A stretch of DNA of 64,000 nt, from positions 1 to 64,000 of the forward strand of contig NZ_JAPZQX010000009.1 of assembly GCF_027531025.1 (NCBI RefSeq), written 5' to 3'. A program made the translations under genes and the position numbers. The first letter of the stretch is position 1; the number at the start of each line of letters is the position of its first letter. Shown in pieces: positions 8,583 to 16,400 of the stretch. Under the pieces are notes generated by a model. It saw only the letters and a program-made list of their open reading frames with translations. It searched no databases and was not told the DNA's origin. Source of the stretch: Novosphingobium sp. GTDB lineage: Bacteria; Pseudomonadota; Alphaproteobacteria; Sphingomonadales; Sphingomonadaceae.

Positions 8583-10211
8583 ATGAACCTGAACGGGAAG
8601 CCCGCCGGGACGACTCTGCTGCGGCATCGGCACCTGATGCTGATCCTTGGGTGCGGAGCAATTCTGGTGGCAGCCATGACGCTGCCCCTGATCGAGCGCA
8701 CCATGCGGGCCTCCGCCCTCGACGAGGCGCAGCGTGCGGCCAGCAATGAAGCAGCGATCCTGGCCGCTGGCCTGGAAAGCGAGCTCGACAAGTTCAGCCT
8801 CGTGCCGCTGGTGCTCGCCCGCGACCCGCAGGTGCAATCGCTGCTCAGCGGGAACCCGACCGAGCAGGCGGCGCTCAACCAGCGGCTGGAACAGCTTGCC
8901 AGGCAAACCGGCGCCGCGGCGATTTACCTCATGGATCGCGAGGGGCTGACCCTGGCCGCCAGCAACTGGAACCGGCCCGACAGCTTTGTCGGCTCCACTT
9001 ACCGCTTCCGCGACTATTTTCGCAAAGGGCTTGCCGATGGGGTCGCCAGCCAGTTTGCGCTGGGCACGGTCAGTCGGCGGCCAGGCCTGTTCATCACCCG
9101 CCGGGTCGATGGCCCGTCCGGCGCCATCGGCGTAGTGGCGATCAAGGTGGAATTCGACAAGCTTGAGGCCAGCTGGGCGAACACAACATCCGGAGTCTAT
9201 GCCAGTGACCCCTCCGGCGTGATCCTCGTGACCAGCCGGCCAGCCTGGCGCTTTCGCAAGATGCAGCCGGGGGCAGCGGGCGAACCGGGGCATAATGGCC
9301 GAACATCGGCGCTGATCGACAGTCGCCACCCGGTGGCACCCTTCGATTGGGAACTGCATCTGCTGTCCGATCCATCACCCGCGCTGGCGGCGGCCAAGGC
9401 GAACGCGCGCCTGCTGTTCTTTGTGCTCCTGGTGCTCATAATCGCGGCGATCGCCGCAGTGGTTGTCGGTATTCGCCGACGCGAGGCACGAGCGGAAAGA
9501 ATGCTGAACGAGCGGACCGCCCGCCTGCGCGACCAGCTTCAGCAAGCCAACCGGCTGGCCACCCTCGGCCAGATCACGGCCGGCGTTGGCCATGAAATCC
9601 GTCAGCCGGTATCGGCCATCCGGATCCTGGCCGAGACTGGCGTGCGCCTGGGTCAGCGCGGCGCGCATGACGAAGCTCGCGAGAATTTCGCGCGCATCGC
9701 GGCGCTCACCGACCGGATCGGCACGATTACCGACGAACTGCGGCGCTTCAGCCGAAGAGGGGATCGGGCCCGGCGTGATGTCGCGCTGCGGCAGTTGATC
9801 GACGGCGCGCTGCTGCTCTTGCGCGACCGGATTTCCCACCTTGGCATCCACCTCGTTCTGCCACCGGATGCGGCGCTGGAGCGGGTGGTTCGCGGCGAAC
9901 ATGTCGGGCTGGAACAGGTGCTGGTCAACCTGCTGCAGAATGCGATCGATGCGACTGGGCAGTCAGGCCGGGTCACTATCGCGGTCGATGCGCTGGAACG
10001 CGAAGTCCGGCTGTCGGTAACCGATGACGGGCCAGGGATTTCGGCAGAGCAGCGCGCAAACCTGTTCCAGCCCTTCGCCACGACCAAGGCCGAGGGACTC
10101 GGTCTCGGGCTGGTCATTTCGCAAGACATCATGCGCGGACTGGGGGGCGATCTGGTCGCTGAAGCAGTGCCCACCGGCGCGCGGTTCACCATGGTGATCC
10201 CATGCCCATGA
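8583..10211 (+). CDS. dctB: C4-dicarboxylate sensor histidine kinase DctB
   Basis: 542 residues. One membrane helix near residue 20, then a periplasmic double-PAS (dCache-like) sensor (FRFRDYFRKGL, FITRRV typical of DctB), and a second helix near 275. A short coiled linker leads to the HisKA box GVGHEIRQPVSAIRIL (phospho-acceptor His). The HATPase domain follows with NLLQNAIDA (N box), VTDDGPGI (G1) and EGLGLGLVI (G2). It senses external dicarboxylates and phosphorylates DctD. ATG chosen because the conserved part begins there; a GTG nine codons earlier is possible. The stop overlaps the dctD start region, so the pair is translationally coupled. Confidence 0.9.
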   Translation: MNLNGKPAGTTLLRHRHLMLILGCGAILVAAMTLPLIERTMRASALDEAQRAASNEAAILAAGLESELDKFSLVPLVLARDPQVQSLLSGNPTEQAALNQRLEQLARQTGAAAIYLMDREGLTLAASNWNRPDSFVGSTYRFRDYFRKGLADGVASQFALGTVSRRPGLFITRRVDGPSGAIGVVAIKVEFDKLEASWANTTSGVYASDPSGVILVTSRPAWRFRKMQPGAAGEPGHNGRTSALIDSRHPVAPFDWELHLLSDPSPALAAAKANARLLFFVLLVLIIAAIAAVVVGIRRREARAERMLNERTARLRDQLQQANRLATLGQITAGVGHEIRQPVSAIRILAETGVRLGQRGAHDEARENFARIAALTDRIGTITDELRRFSRRGDRARRDVALRQLIDGALLLLRDRISHLGIHLVLPPDAALERVVRGEHVGLEQVLVNLLQNAIDATGQSGRVTIAVDALEREVRLSVTDDGPGISAEQRANLFQPFATTKAEGLGLGLVISQDIMRGLGGDLVAEAVPTGARFTMVIPCP

Positions 10212-11533
10212 GCGACAACCCCTCGCTTTGCGTTTTCCTGATCGAGGATGACGAGGCCCTTGGACCGGCCGTTGCCCAGGCATTGCAGCTGGAAGGCATG
10301 ACGGTATCGCTGTTCGATCGGGCCGAGGCAGCAATCGCGGCACTGCCCGATGACTTCCCCGGCGTGGTGGTCACCGATGTGCGCCTGCCCGGGATGGATG
10401 GCCTGGCCCTGTTCGCGCAGCTGCGGGAACGGGATGCCGACTTGCCGGTCATTCTCACCACCGGCCATGGCGATGTCGAAATGGCCGTTGCCGCGATCAA
10501 GCGGGGCGCGGCTGACTTTCTGACCAAACCCTATGCATCCGAGGCGCTGATCCGCGCGATTGCCAGCGCTGCGGAGCGCAGGCGGCTGGTGCTCGAGAAT
10601 CGCAGGCTGCGGGATGCTCTGCTGGCCAAGGCCCAGGGCAAGTTCATCGGTTCATCGGAGTTTGCGGTTCGGCTGCGCGGGATGCTGTCAGCCATCGCCC
10701 AGGCCGAAGTGGACCTGGTAGTCGAAGGCAGTGCCGGCACCGGGAAGACATTCGTGGCCCAGTTGATCCATGAGCTTGGCCCCCGCCAAAGCCGCCCGTT
10801 CGTGCCGGTCGATGCGGGTGTGCTCACTCATCAGGATGCCGATCTGCTGCTGTTCGGGCGAGAGCCCGGTGGAAACGGACTGTCGCGAACGGGGCTGATC
10901 GAGCGCGCCAACGGTGGCACATTACTGCTCGATCAGGTGGAGGCCGCCAGCCCCACGCTGCAGGCCCGGCTGCTCTCGGTGCTTGAAACGCGATCCATCC
11001 TGCCGGCCGGGGCCGAGCGATCCCGCAAGTTGAATCTCTGCGTAGTGGTGACACGCCAACTGCACGGCGGCACCGACCGGACCGAGGATGGCCGGAGCCC
11101 GTTCTTCGAGCGACTCGGCGCGGTCCGGCTGGCGCTGCCGCCCCTGGCCGCGCGGCGCGAGGACATCGGCGCCCTGTTCCGGCATTTTCTCTCCCGCTAC
11201 GAAACGGAACTGGGGGTGCCACATCGCGCGCTGACCGATGGTGTCTGGCGCCACCTGCAGACTCACGGCTGGCCCGGCAATGTGCGCGAACTGGAAGCAT
11301 TCGCACGAACCTGGGCGATCGGCCTCAGCCTGCCGGAAAACGAGGCCCAGCTCACAACGAGTGGGCAGCCGCTGCACCTGGCCGTGGCAGAGTTTGAAAG
11401 GACAGTCATTGAAAGCGCGCTGCGCGCGGCCGGCGGCAATATCGCCAGGCTCGAACAGTCCCTCGGCACCCCCCGCAAGACGCTCTACGACAAATTGCAC
11501 CGCTACGGTTTGCGCCCGAGGGATTTCCGTTAG
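10202..11533 (+). CDS. dctD: DctD-like response regulator with a degenerate sigma-54 activator domain
   Basis: 443 residues. Receiver domain with phospho-Asp near residue 59 (VVVTDVRLPGMDG) and the conserved Lys in LTKPY. The AAA+ domain has Walker A EGSAGTGKT near 175-183, but the sigma-54 contact loop GAFTGA is missing: the place reads EPGGNGLSRTG. The Walker B segment is LLLDQ rather than LLLDE. A C-terminal Fis-type helix-turn-helix is intact (GNIARLEQSLGTPRKTLYDKL). It overlaps dctB by 10 bases. Family and partner indicate control of dctA. The missing motifs imply it does not remodel sigma-54 in the classical way and may act at a sigma-70 promoter or as repressor (inference). Confidence 0.85.
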   Translation: MPMSDNPSLCVFLIEDDEALGPAVAQALQLEGMTVSLFDRAEAAIAALPDDFPGVVVTDVRLPGMDGLALFAQLRERDADLPVILTTGHGDVEMAVAAIKRGAADFLTKPYASEALIRAIASAAERRRLVLENRRLRDALLAKAQGKFIGSSEFAVRLRGMLSAIAQAEVDLVVEGSAGTGKTFVAQLIHELGPRQSRPFVPVDAGVLTHQDADLLLFGREPGGNGLSRTGLIERANGGTLLLDQVEAASPTLQARLLSVLETRSILPAGAERSRKLNLCVVVTRQLHGGTDRTEDGRSPFFERLGAVRLALPPLAARREDIGALFRHFLSRYETELGVPHRALTDGVWRHLQTHGWPGNVRELEAFARTWAIGLSLPENEAQLTTSGQPLHLAVAEFERTVIESALRAAGGNIARLEQSLGTPRKTLYDKLHRYGLRPRDFR

Positions 11534-11634
11534 GAGCAGTATTCCGATCTTGCGCGAAACCGGGCGGCAGCGCCGTCACCACGGCAAGCCAGGGACGACA
11601 ATGCGCCCGAGGTTCCACCCAGATACTGCAGCTT

Positions 11635-11687
11635 GGAAAACTGGAGCGGGCGAAGGGATTCGAACCCTCGACCCCAACCTTGGCAAG
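11635..11687. repeat. att copy 2 (tRNA-Gly 3' half)
   Basis: Same 53 bases as at 960 and 39983. As in copy 1, the sequence after the core diverges to ATTC, so the tRNA is not complete. It separates the dct segment from the AT-richer catabolic segment. Confidence 0.92.
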
Positions 11688-11742
11688 ATTCGGGTCGATG
11701 CAATTTTGTCTTTAGATCAGATTGTTATTTTCCCTTCGGACA

Positions 11743-11760
11743 ATCCGAACACGATCCGAA
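11743..11760. repeat. Arm-type repeat copy 3
   Basis: Exact ATCCGAACACGATCCGAA, 55 bases inside att copy 2, at the integrase-distal end of the 28-kb unit, mirroring copy 2 beside att copy 1. Confidence 0.7.
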
Positions 11761-11909
11761 GATTGCCCCGTTACGCGATCTGCTCGCCCGTGAGCTTCAA
11801 ATTCTTCATGCAAAACGCCCAGCTTCATTAGCTTCAATCCTGCCAGAAATCTCTAATTCTAGATGGCCACATTTATTGAGATAGGGCCGCCAATGCACCG
11901 CTGCCAAAA

Positions 11910-12479
11910 TTAGGCCAATATAGCCGAGACCAGCCGTCTCAAATCCATTTCAAGCTCTTCTTTGCTTCTAGCCTGTTCGCTGATCCCAATTGAGGCGCAG
12001 AAAATAAGCCGGGCATCGTCTCGAGGCGTGCAGGTTCCGGCTGCTTGCAGGGCTGCAAAGATGGCATCCTCGATTGCCCTATCCACTGCGTTAAAAAGTT
12101 GCCCAAATTCATGTCTGCGCGTGTCGAGCAACTCTAATCTATGAGGGCTTCCAATAGCCGCATCAAATGCTCGCCCGTGTTTCGCCATCAGCGCATTGGA
12201 TATGCGGTCAGCCAGGCTCCCTTTTTCATCAAGGGCAGTGAGGACGCCAGATTGCATCTCGTTTGCCAATCGCGATGCCATTGCTGAAAAAACTGCCATT
12301 TTATCTGGGAAGTACGCGTAAAGGGTTGCCTTAGAGACAGAACTCGCCGTCGCAATCGCTTCCATCGTGGCCGATCTCAGGCCAACCCTGGCAAACAAGC
12401 TCTCGGCTGCGTCGAGAATACGATCGCGCCTTGCCATTTTCGCGCGGGCTATCGGTTTTGGGCTATCTTCGCGGGTCAT
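11910..12479 (-). CDS. TetR-family repressor
   Basis: 189 residues. Helix-turn-helix near residues 28-60 (RDRILDAAESLFARVGLRSATMEAIA followed by SKATLYAYFPDK), then a helical ligand domain of usual length. Divergent from the reductase at 12576, with a perfect palindrome between the two starts. It probably represses itself and the reductase until an aldehyde or aromatic ligand appears (inference). Confidence 0.88.
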   Translation of the reverse strand: MTREDSPKPIARAKMARRDRILDAAESLFARVGLRSATMEAIATASSVSKATLYAYFPDKMAVFSAMASRLANEMQSGVLTALDEKGSLADRISNALMAKHGRAFDAAIGSPHRLELLDTRRHEFGQLFNAVDRAIEDAIFAALQAAGTCTPRDDARLIFCASIGISEQARSKEELEMDLRRLVSAILA

Positions 12480-12525
12480 AACCTCTTGATAGGTTCCTGC
12501 CTTGACATCTGCAACCAGCTAAACA

Positions 12526-12540
12526 ATCGTATCATACGAT
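12526..12540. promoter_or_regulatory. Palindromic operator between tetR and reductase
   Basis: ATCGTATCATACGAT is a perfect 15-base palindrome with a second related arm pair just to the right (ATCGTT...ACGTATGATT up to 12565). The centre of the divergent intergenic region is the expected place for a TetR operator. Confidence 0.6.
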
Positions 12541-12575
12541 AATCGTTCAAAACGTATGATTCTTAGGATGCCGCT

Positions 12576-13601
12576 ATGCAAGAACGAGTACTGGTCACGG
12601 GAGCTAACGGCTTTATTGCCTCGCACATCACCAAGCTGCTGTTGGAGCACGGGTTTGCCGTTCGGGGTACGGTGCGTAATCCTCTGAAGGCAGATACGAT
12701 TGGCTTTCTTAAAGCGTTGCCAGGTGCCAGCAATCTAGAGCTTGTTTCGGCAAACTTGAACGATGAAGGCGCTTTTTCAGATTACACCGCAGACGTGGAT
12801 TATGTGATCCACACTGCGAGCCCGTTTGTTATCGACGTTGAAAACGTTGAGCGTGATCTGGTCAAGCCTGCGGTGCGCGGCACCGTCTCGGCGTTGGAGG
12901 CTACAGCCAAGTCTAGCCGCGTTAAGCGGGTTGTTCTAACCTCTTCGATGGCAGCGATCACCGATGCGCCGGATAGCAGGGTGCTGACCGAAGCGGATTG
13001 GAATGAGAAATCTTCTGTAACCCGCAACCCTTACTATTATTCCAAGACGCAAGCTGAACGTGCCGCCTGGGCTTTTACGAAGGCAAACAGGACTGGCTTT
13101 GATCTAGTCGTCATAAATCCCTTCATGGTTGCTGGCCCCTCGCTAAGCACCGGCGTCAGCACATCCAATCAGCTCTTCATTGACGTCGCCAATGGTCAGT
13201 ATCCTGCCTTGATGGCACTCAACTGGGGCTTTGTTGATGTTCGAGAGGTGGCTGATGCCCATGTTCGCGCAATGAAGGCTCCAAATGCCAAAGGGCGCTA
13301 CATCTGCTCTGCGGGCAATATGGATATGCACCAAATCACGAATATCATGAGGTCGGTGGGCGTGCGGGGAAAGCTTCCATCATTCGACATGAGCGGACGC
13401 ATTGGGACCGCAACGATGAAGCTTCTCTCACATTTTCAGCCGAGTGGCATAGGAAGCTACCTCAGAACGCATCTCGGAGGCATTCCGCGGTTTGATAATA
13501 GCAAAATCCAGCGCGATCTGGGCATAGAGTTTCGTGACGTTGAAGAGACCATTTATGATACCGTGCACGACCTCATCGAATGGGGGCATTTGTCTACTTG
13601 A
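12576..13601 (+). CDS. NAD(P)-dependent aldehyde/ketone reductase, extended SDR (dihydroflavonol-4-reductase-like)
   Basis: 341 residues. Rossmann motif VTGANGFIASHI at residues 6-17; catalytic YYYSKTQAE (YxxxK) near 150, with the Ser upstream in LTSSMAA. This is the DFR/aldehyde-reductase branch of extended short-chain dehydrogenases, which reduce aldehydes or carbonyls in the cytosol. Controlled presumably by the divergent TetR. Substrate not predictable; a role in aldehyde detoxification or aromatic metabolism is plausible. Confidence 0.85.
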   Translation: MQERVLVTGANGFIASHITKLLLEHGFAVRGTVRNPLKADTIGFLKALPGASNLELVSANLNDEGAFSDYTADVDYVIHTASPFVIDVENVERDLVKPAVRGTVSALEATAKSSRVKRVVLTSSMAAITDAPDSRVLTEADWNEKSSVTRNPYYYSKTQAERAAWAFTKANRTGFDLVVINPFMVAGPSLSTGVSTSNQLFIDVANGQYPALMALNWGFVDVREVADAHVRAMKAPNAKGRYICSAGNMDMHQITNIMRSVGVRGKLPSFDMSGRIGTATMKLLSHFQPSGIGSYLRTHLGGIPRFDNSKIQRDLGIEFRDVEETIYDTVHDLIEWGHLST

Positions 13602-14006
13602 ATGTCCAGCTTCATCATCGCCCACCCCCTTCAGGGATGCCGAATTTCTGTTCTAAAATTCGCCATAGGCACCCGCAACCGGCCAGAAGCTGCATGCCGC
13701 CTGCCAAACAATGAGATCCAAACATGCCTGCCGTCATAATATGGTGTTCCAATTGGAACGCTGGCGCTCTGTGTTCGAAGCCAAGTTTTCTTATCCCCCA
13801 GCTAAGGGATTTGGGGTGCTAGGGATTGCTCGAACCGCGCTCTGAGCTTTACGGATGAGTTGGCTCAGACGACCCATGGTTATGTCCGCTTTCAGGCTTT
13901 CAAGTCCGCAACCGCACAGTCCGGTTACGACAACTTTAGGGACGCTTGAGGTCAGGGTCAGGTCAAATAAAAGCGGCCATAAGGTCGGTATTCACCCAGG
14001 AATGGC
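13602..14006. other. Gene-free stretch
   Basis: No convincing coding sequence, only short open frames without SD. It contains one perfect 14-base palindrome GTTCCAATTGGAAC at 13746-13759, matching sites found in the replication module. Confidence 0.5.
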
Positions 14007-14366
14007 CTAATCCCGCCGCAACAAGGCAACTGCACCGCAGGCAATGGTAAGGACGAGAGCGGGGACCGCGCTTCCTCCGATGATTGCCAAGTGCGTACCC
14101 ACGGCCCCCACCATCAGAAGGGCAAGGCAGGAAGCGGCTAGAGGGACAAGGCGGGGTATAAGAAGCCCAATCGCGCCCGCAAGCTCTGCAAAACCAATCG
14201 CTACGCGAAGCCATTGGCCAGTGCCAAGCGCCTCCACTGTCGCCACTGGCACCGGATCGGCCACAAATTTGCGATAGGCCGTGATCGTAAAAACTACCGC
14301 CAGTGGCAGCTGGAGCGCCCAGGCCAGTCGCAGACGCCAGGGGTGAGATTGAGGCAGCCGCGTCAT
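14007..14366 (-). CDS. DoxX-family membrane protein
   Basis: 119 residues with four hydrophobic helices. The pattern (AYRKFVADP near the end of the first helix, RVAIGFAELAGAIGLLIP) is that of DoxX/DoxD-like small membrane proteins. Starts three bases after the HXXEE gene stop, so the two are cotranscribed. Function of these proteins is poorly known; some act in redox stress. Confidence 0.75.
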   Translation of the reverse strand: MTRLPQSHPWRLRLAWALQLPLAVVFTITAYRKFVADPVPVATVEALGTGQWLRVAIGFAELAGAIGLLIPRLVPLAASCLALLMVGAVGTHLAIIGGSAVPALVLTIACGAVALLRRD

Positions 14367-14369
14367 GAG

Positions 14370-14909
14370 TCAGGTTGCCTTGATGTTTGCTGAGCGCGCC
14401 GAAGCCAGAGTCCAGGTCCATGTCAAGAGTGTCGTTACCAGCAGCACAACCGGCCCGACATACTCGAATGCCCAGAACAACACGCCGCCCGCGATGAACA
14501 GCATTCCGAGCTGCTGCCTACTCACCAACCCTTCGGCCAGCGCGGCGCGCACAATGATGTAGTTAGCCGGTAAGTACAGCGCAATTGCGGTGATCAGCCC
14601 TGGGCTGAAGTCGGCGAAGACCAGTGTCCCCCCCAGATGGAATATCGCATTGTGAACCTGCGTCGCCATGAGGAACAGGATCGCCATGCATGCACTAATC
14701 CGGGTGCGCATAGTGGCGTGAAGCAGGAGGTAGACCAGCGCTATCGAAATCAGCACCACCAACACTGCTTCGGTTGTAAGAGCATTATTGTCGGGAAAGT
14801 ACTTCACGCGCCATGCACGGAAGTTGAAGACAACATGCTCCTCGCCATGGTGGATCGCATAGGCGAGCGGGGCTAGCAGCAAGGCTGTTGCAAAGGGCAG
14901 ACGGGGCAT
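14370..14909 (-). CDS. HXXEE-domain membrane protein
   Basis: 179 residues, about five membrane helices. The motif HHGEEH at residues 20-25 and a second His in TQVHNAIFHLGG define the HXXEE family, an uncharacterised membrane family with possible metal ligands. First gene of a two-gene unit with the DoxX gene and divergent from a TetR gene whose start is 92 bases away, so it is probably under that repressor. Confidence 0.8.
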   Translation of the reverse strand: MPRLPFATALLLAPLAYAIHHGEEHVVFNFRAWRVKYFPDNNALTTEAVLVVLISIALVYLLLHATMRTRISACMAILFLMATQVHNAIFHLGGTLVFADFSPGLITAIALYLPANYIIVRAALAEGLVSRQQLGMLFIAGGVLFWAFEYVGPVVLLVTTLLTWTWTLASARSANIKAT

Positions 14910-15001
14910 CGTGCAAATCCGTTTCTCAGAGACACCGGAGCATAGAATAGCCGCCCTTATTCGACTATCTAGTCAATTAGCTTGGAGTTATACTCTGCTC
15001 C

Positions 15002-15640
15002 ATGCCTGGCATTCCCAATTATCGTGGCTTGCGCCGCACGCCCAACCGCAAGGCATTACTCGATGCTGCCGAAGAACTTTTCGGACGGAACGGGTTCGGC
15101 GCGGTTTCGGTGGACGACATTGTGGCCCGGGCTGGGGTCGCCAAGGGCACTTTTTACAATCATTTCGCCAGCAAAGAGGATATCGCTGGAAAGCTGGCGC
15201 TTGATATCCGCTTCGAAGTGCGCGACCGCATCTCTCTGATCAAGCCGACCAGCTCCGACCCTGCAATTCACCTCGCGATCGCGGCGACACTGTTTCTCGA
15301 TCTTGCGCGGACAAAGCCCCGGCGCGCCTGGATATTGGCCAACCTACTGGGCGAAGCGACCGATGTTCAAGCCGCAATGAACGAGCCAGTCCGCCAGACG
15401 CTGGCGGCCGGCATGGCGCAAGGCCGGTTCAGAAGCGCCTCGCCGGAGGTCGCGCTGGTCGTCGTGTTGGGGATCGTCGCAGCGGGCATCCGCCATATTG
15501 TTGAAAGGCCGCCGCCCGATCCCCAAGCATTTAGTGTGACGCTGACCGCTCATCTATTGGGCGCGCTCGGGCTTCCTAATCACGAAGTGCAGGCCATTCT
15601 CGCTGCGCCCGTGGTTGCGGCAATCAGGGCGGGCGCGTGA
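15002..15640 (+). CDS. TetR-family regulator
   Basis: 212 residues. N-terminal HTH RKALLDAAEELFGRNGFGAVSV, then VARAGVAKGTFYNHFASKED, the standard TetR recognition helix. The C-terminal half is helical and ends beyond a HIVERPPPDP stretch. Divergent from the HXXEE/DoxX pair, its likely target. Confidence 0.88.
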   Translation: MPGIPNYRGLRRTPNRKALLDAAEELFGRNGFGAVSVDDIVARAGVAKGTFYNHFASKEDIAGKLALDIRFEVRDRISLIKPTSSDPAIHLAIAATLFLDLARTKPRRAWILANLLGEATDVQAAMNEPVRQTLAAGMAQGRFRSASPEVALVVVLGIVAAGIRHIVERPPPDPQAFSVTLTAHLLGALGLPNHEVQAILAAPVVAAIRAGA

Positions 15641-16400
15641 GGAAATTGCTCTGACGGGTACGAAAGCCCCAGATGCCGGCGGCCGAAACATATGCACCGC
15701 CGCCGCAATTGAAAACTGATTGCCACCCAAAATGTTCAATGTCTGCAATCGCACTGCAGGTACATTAAAGCATGCAATCAGGAATCGCCAAATTCTGAGG
15801 CATTGCCCCAATCCAATCCGACCGCCGATAGCGGCCGTCAGCTCGGCACATAAGCTAGCTGAACGGGTGGCTGCTTTCGGGAAGTAAAGGTGTCAACGCT
15901 AAGGTCGACTTTGTTAGCTAGATCTGCAGATTTTAATGGCCCGATTGGACGGGATGACAGGTGTGGTGCCGCGCTGGGCCATCTACGCGCAGCATCTCCC
16001 GCGTGTCGCGGGGCAGGAGTGGCTCAATCCGCGACCACTGCTCATCCGAAAACCAAAAGAAATCCGCTGTCCATCGCGCCTCCTCACCGGAGAACAATGA
16101 AATACATCCAGGGCGCAATCAGGAATCCTGCTTATGGGTCCGGACCCTAGCATATTTCCCGACGACGGAAGCCTCATCCACGCACCGAAACTCGAATTTC
16201 AAACTCCAATTTAGACCCTCCCCATTTCATCAGGAACAAAAATTTGCCGCACAGACCTGTCACATTTGATCGCCTTGAGCATCCTAATTAATTCACTTGA
16301 TCAAATTAGAAGGGGTAGATAGACAAAGAATCACAAATGGGAGCTGAGCGAAATAGGCCGGCACCATTAGGCAGATAAAGACCTGGAGAGGGGAGTAGGT
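15641..16400. other. Intergenic region with an IS5-type remnant
   Basis: Apart from the IS5 relic (15940-16149) no gene is seen. The last 100 bases before the receptor at 16401 are AT-rich and should hold its promoter; GAGGGGAG precedes its ATG. Confidence 0.5.
15940..16149 (-). mobile_element. IS5-family remnant (5' end of transposase)
   Basis: Read on the minus strand it begins with GGGTCCGGACCC near 16149, like an IS end. A frameshifted transposase start follows with FWFSDEQWSRIEPLLPRDTR, a hallmark of IS5-group transposases, and fades after VQSG. The ATG is out of frame with the motif and the rest of the gene is absent, so it is inactive. Confidence 0.7.

Larger units (their letters stand above)
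960..11687. mobile_element. Integrase-less segment between att copies 1 and 2 (dct/TonB/peptidase cargo)
   Basis: Bounded by identical 53-bp direct repeats. Its left end has an arm-type repeat, as does the left end of the next segment (11743). No integrase or arm sites are seen at its right end. Base composition resembles the core chromosome. It fits a cis-mobilisable element or an element that lost its integrase; unequal recombination between att copies is an alternative. Confidence 0.6.
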
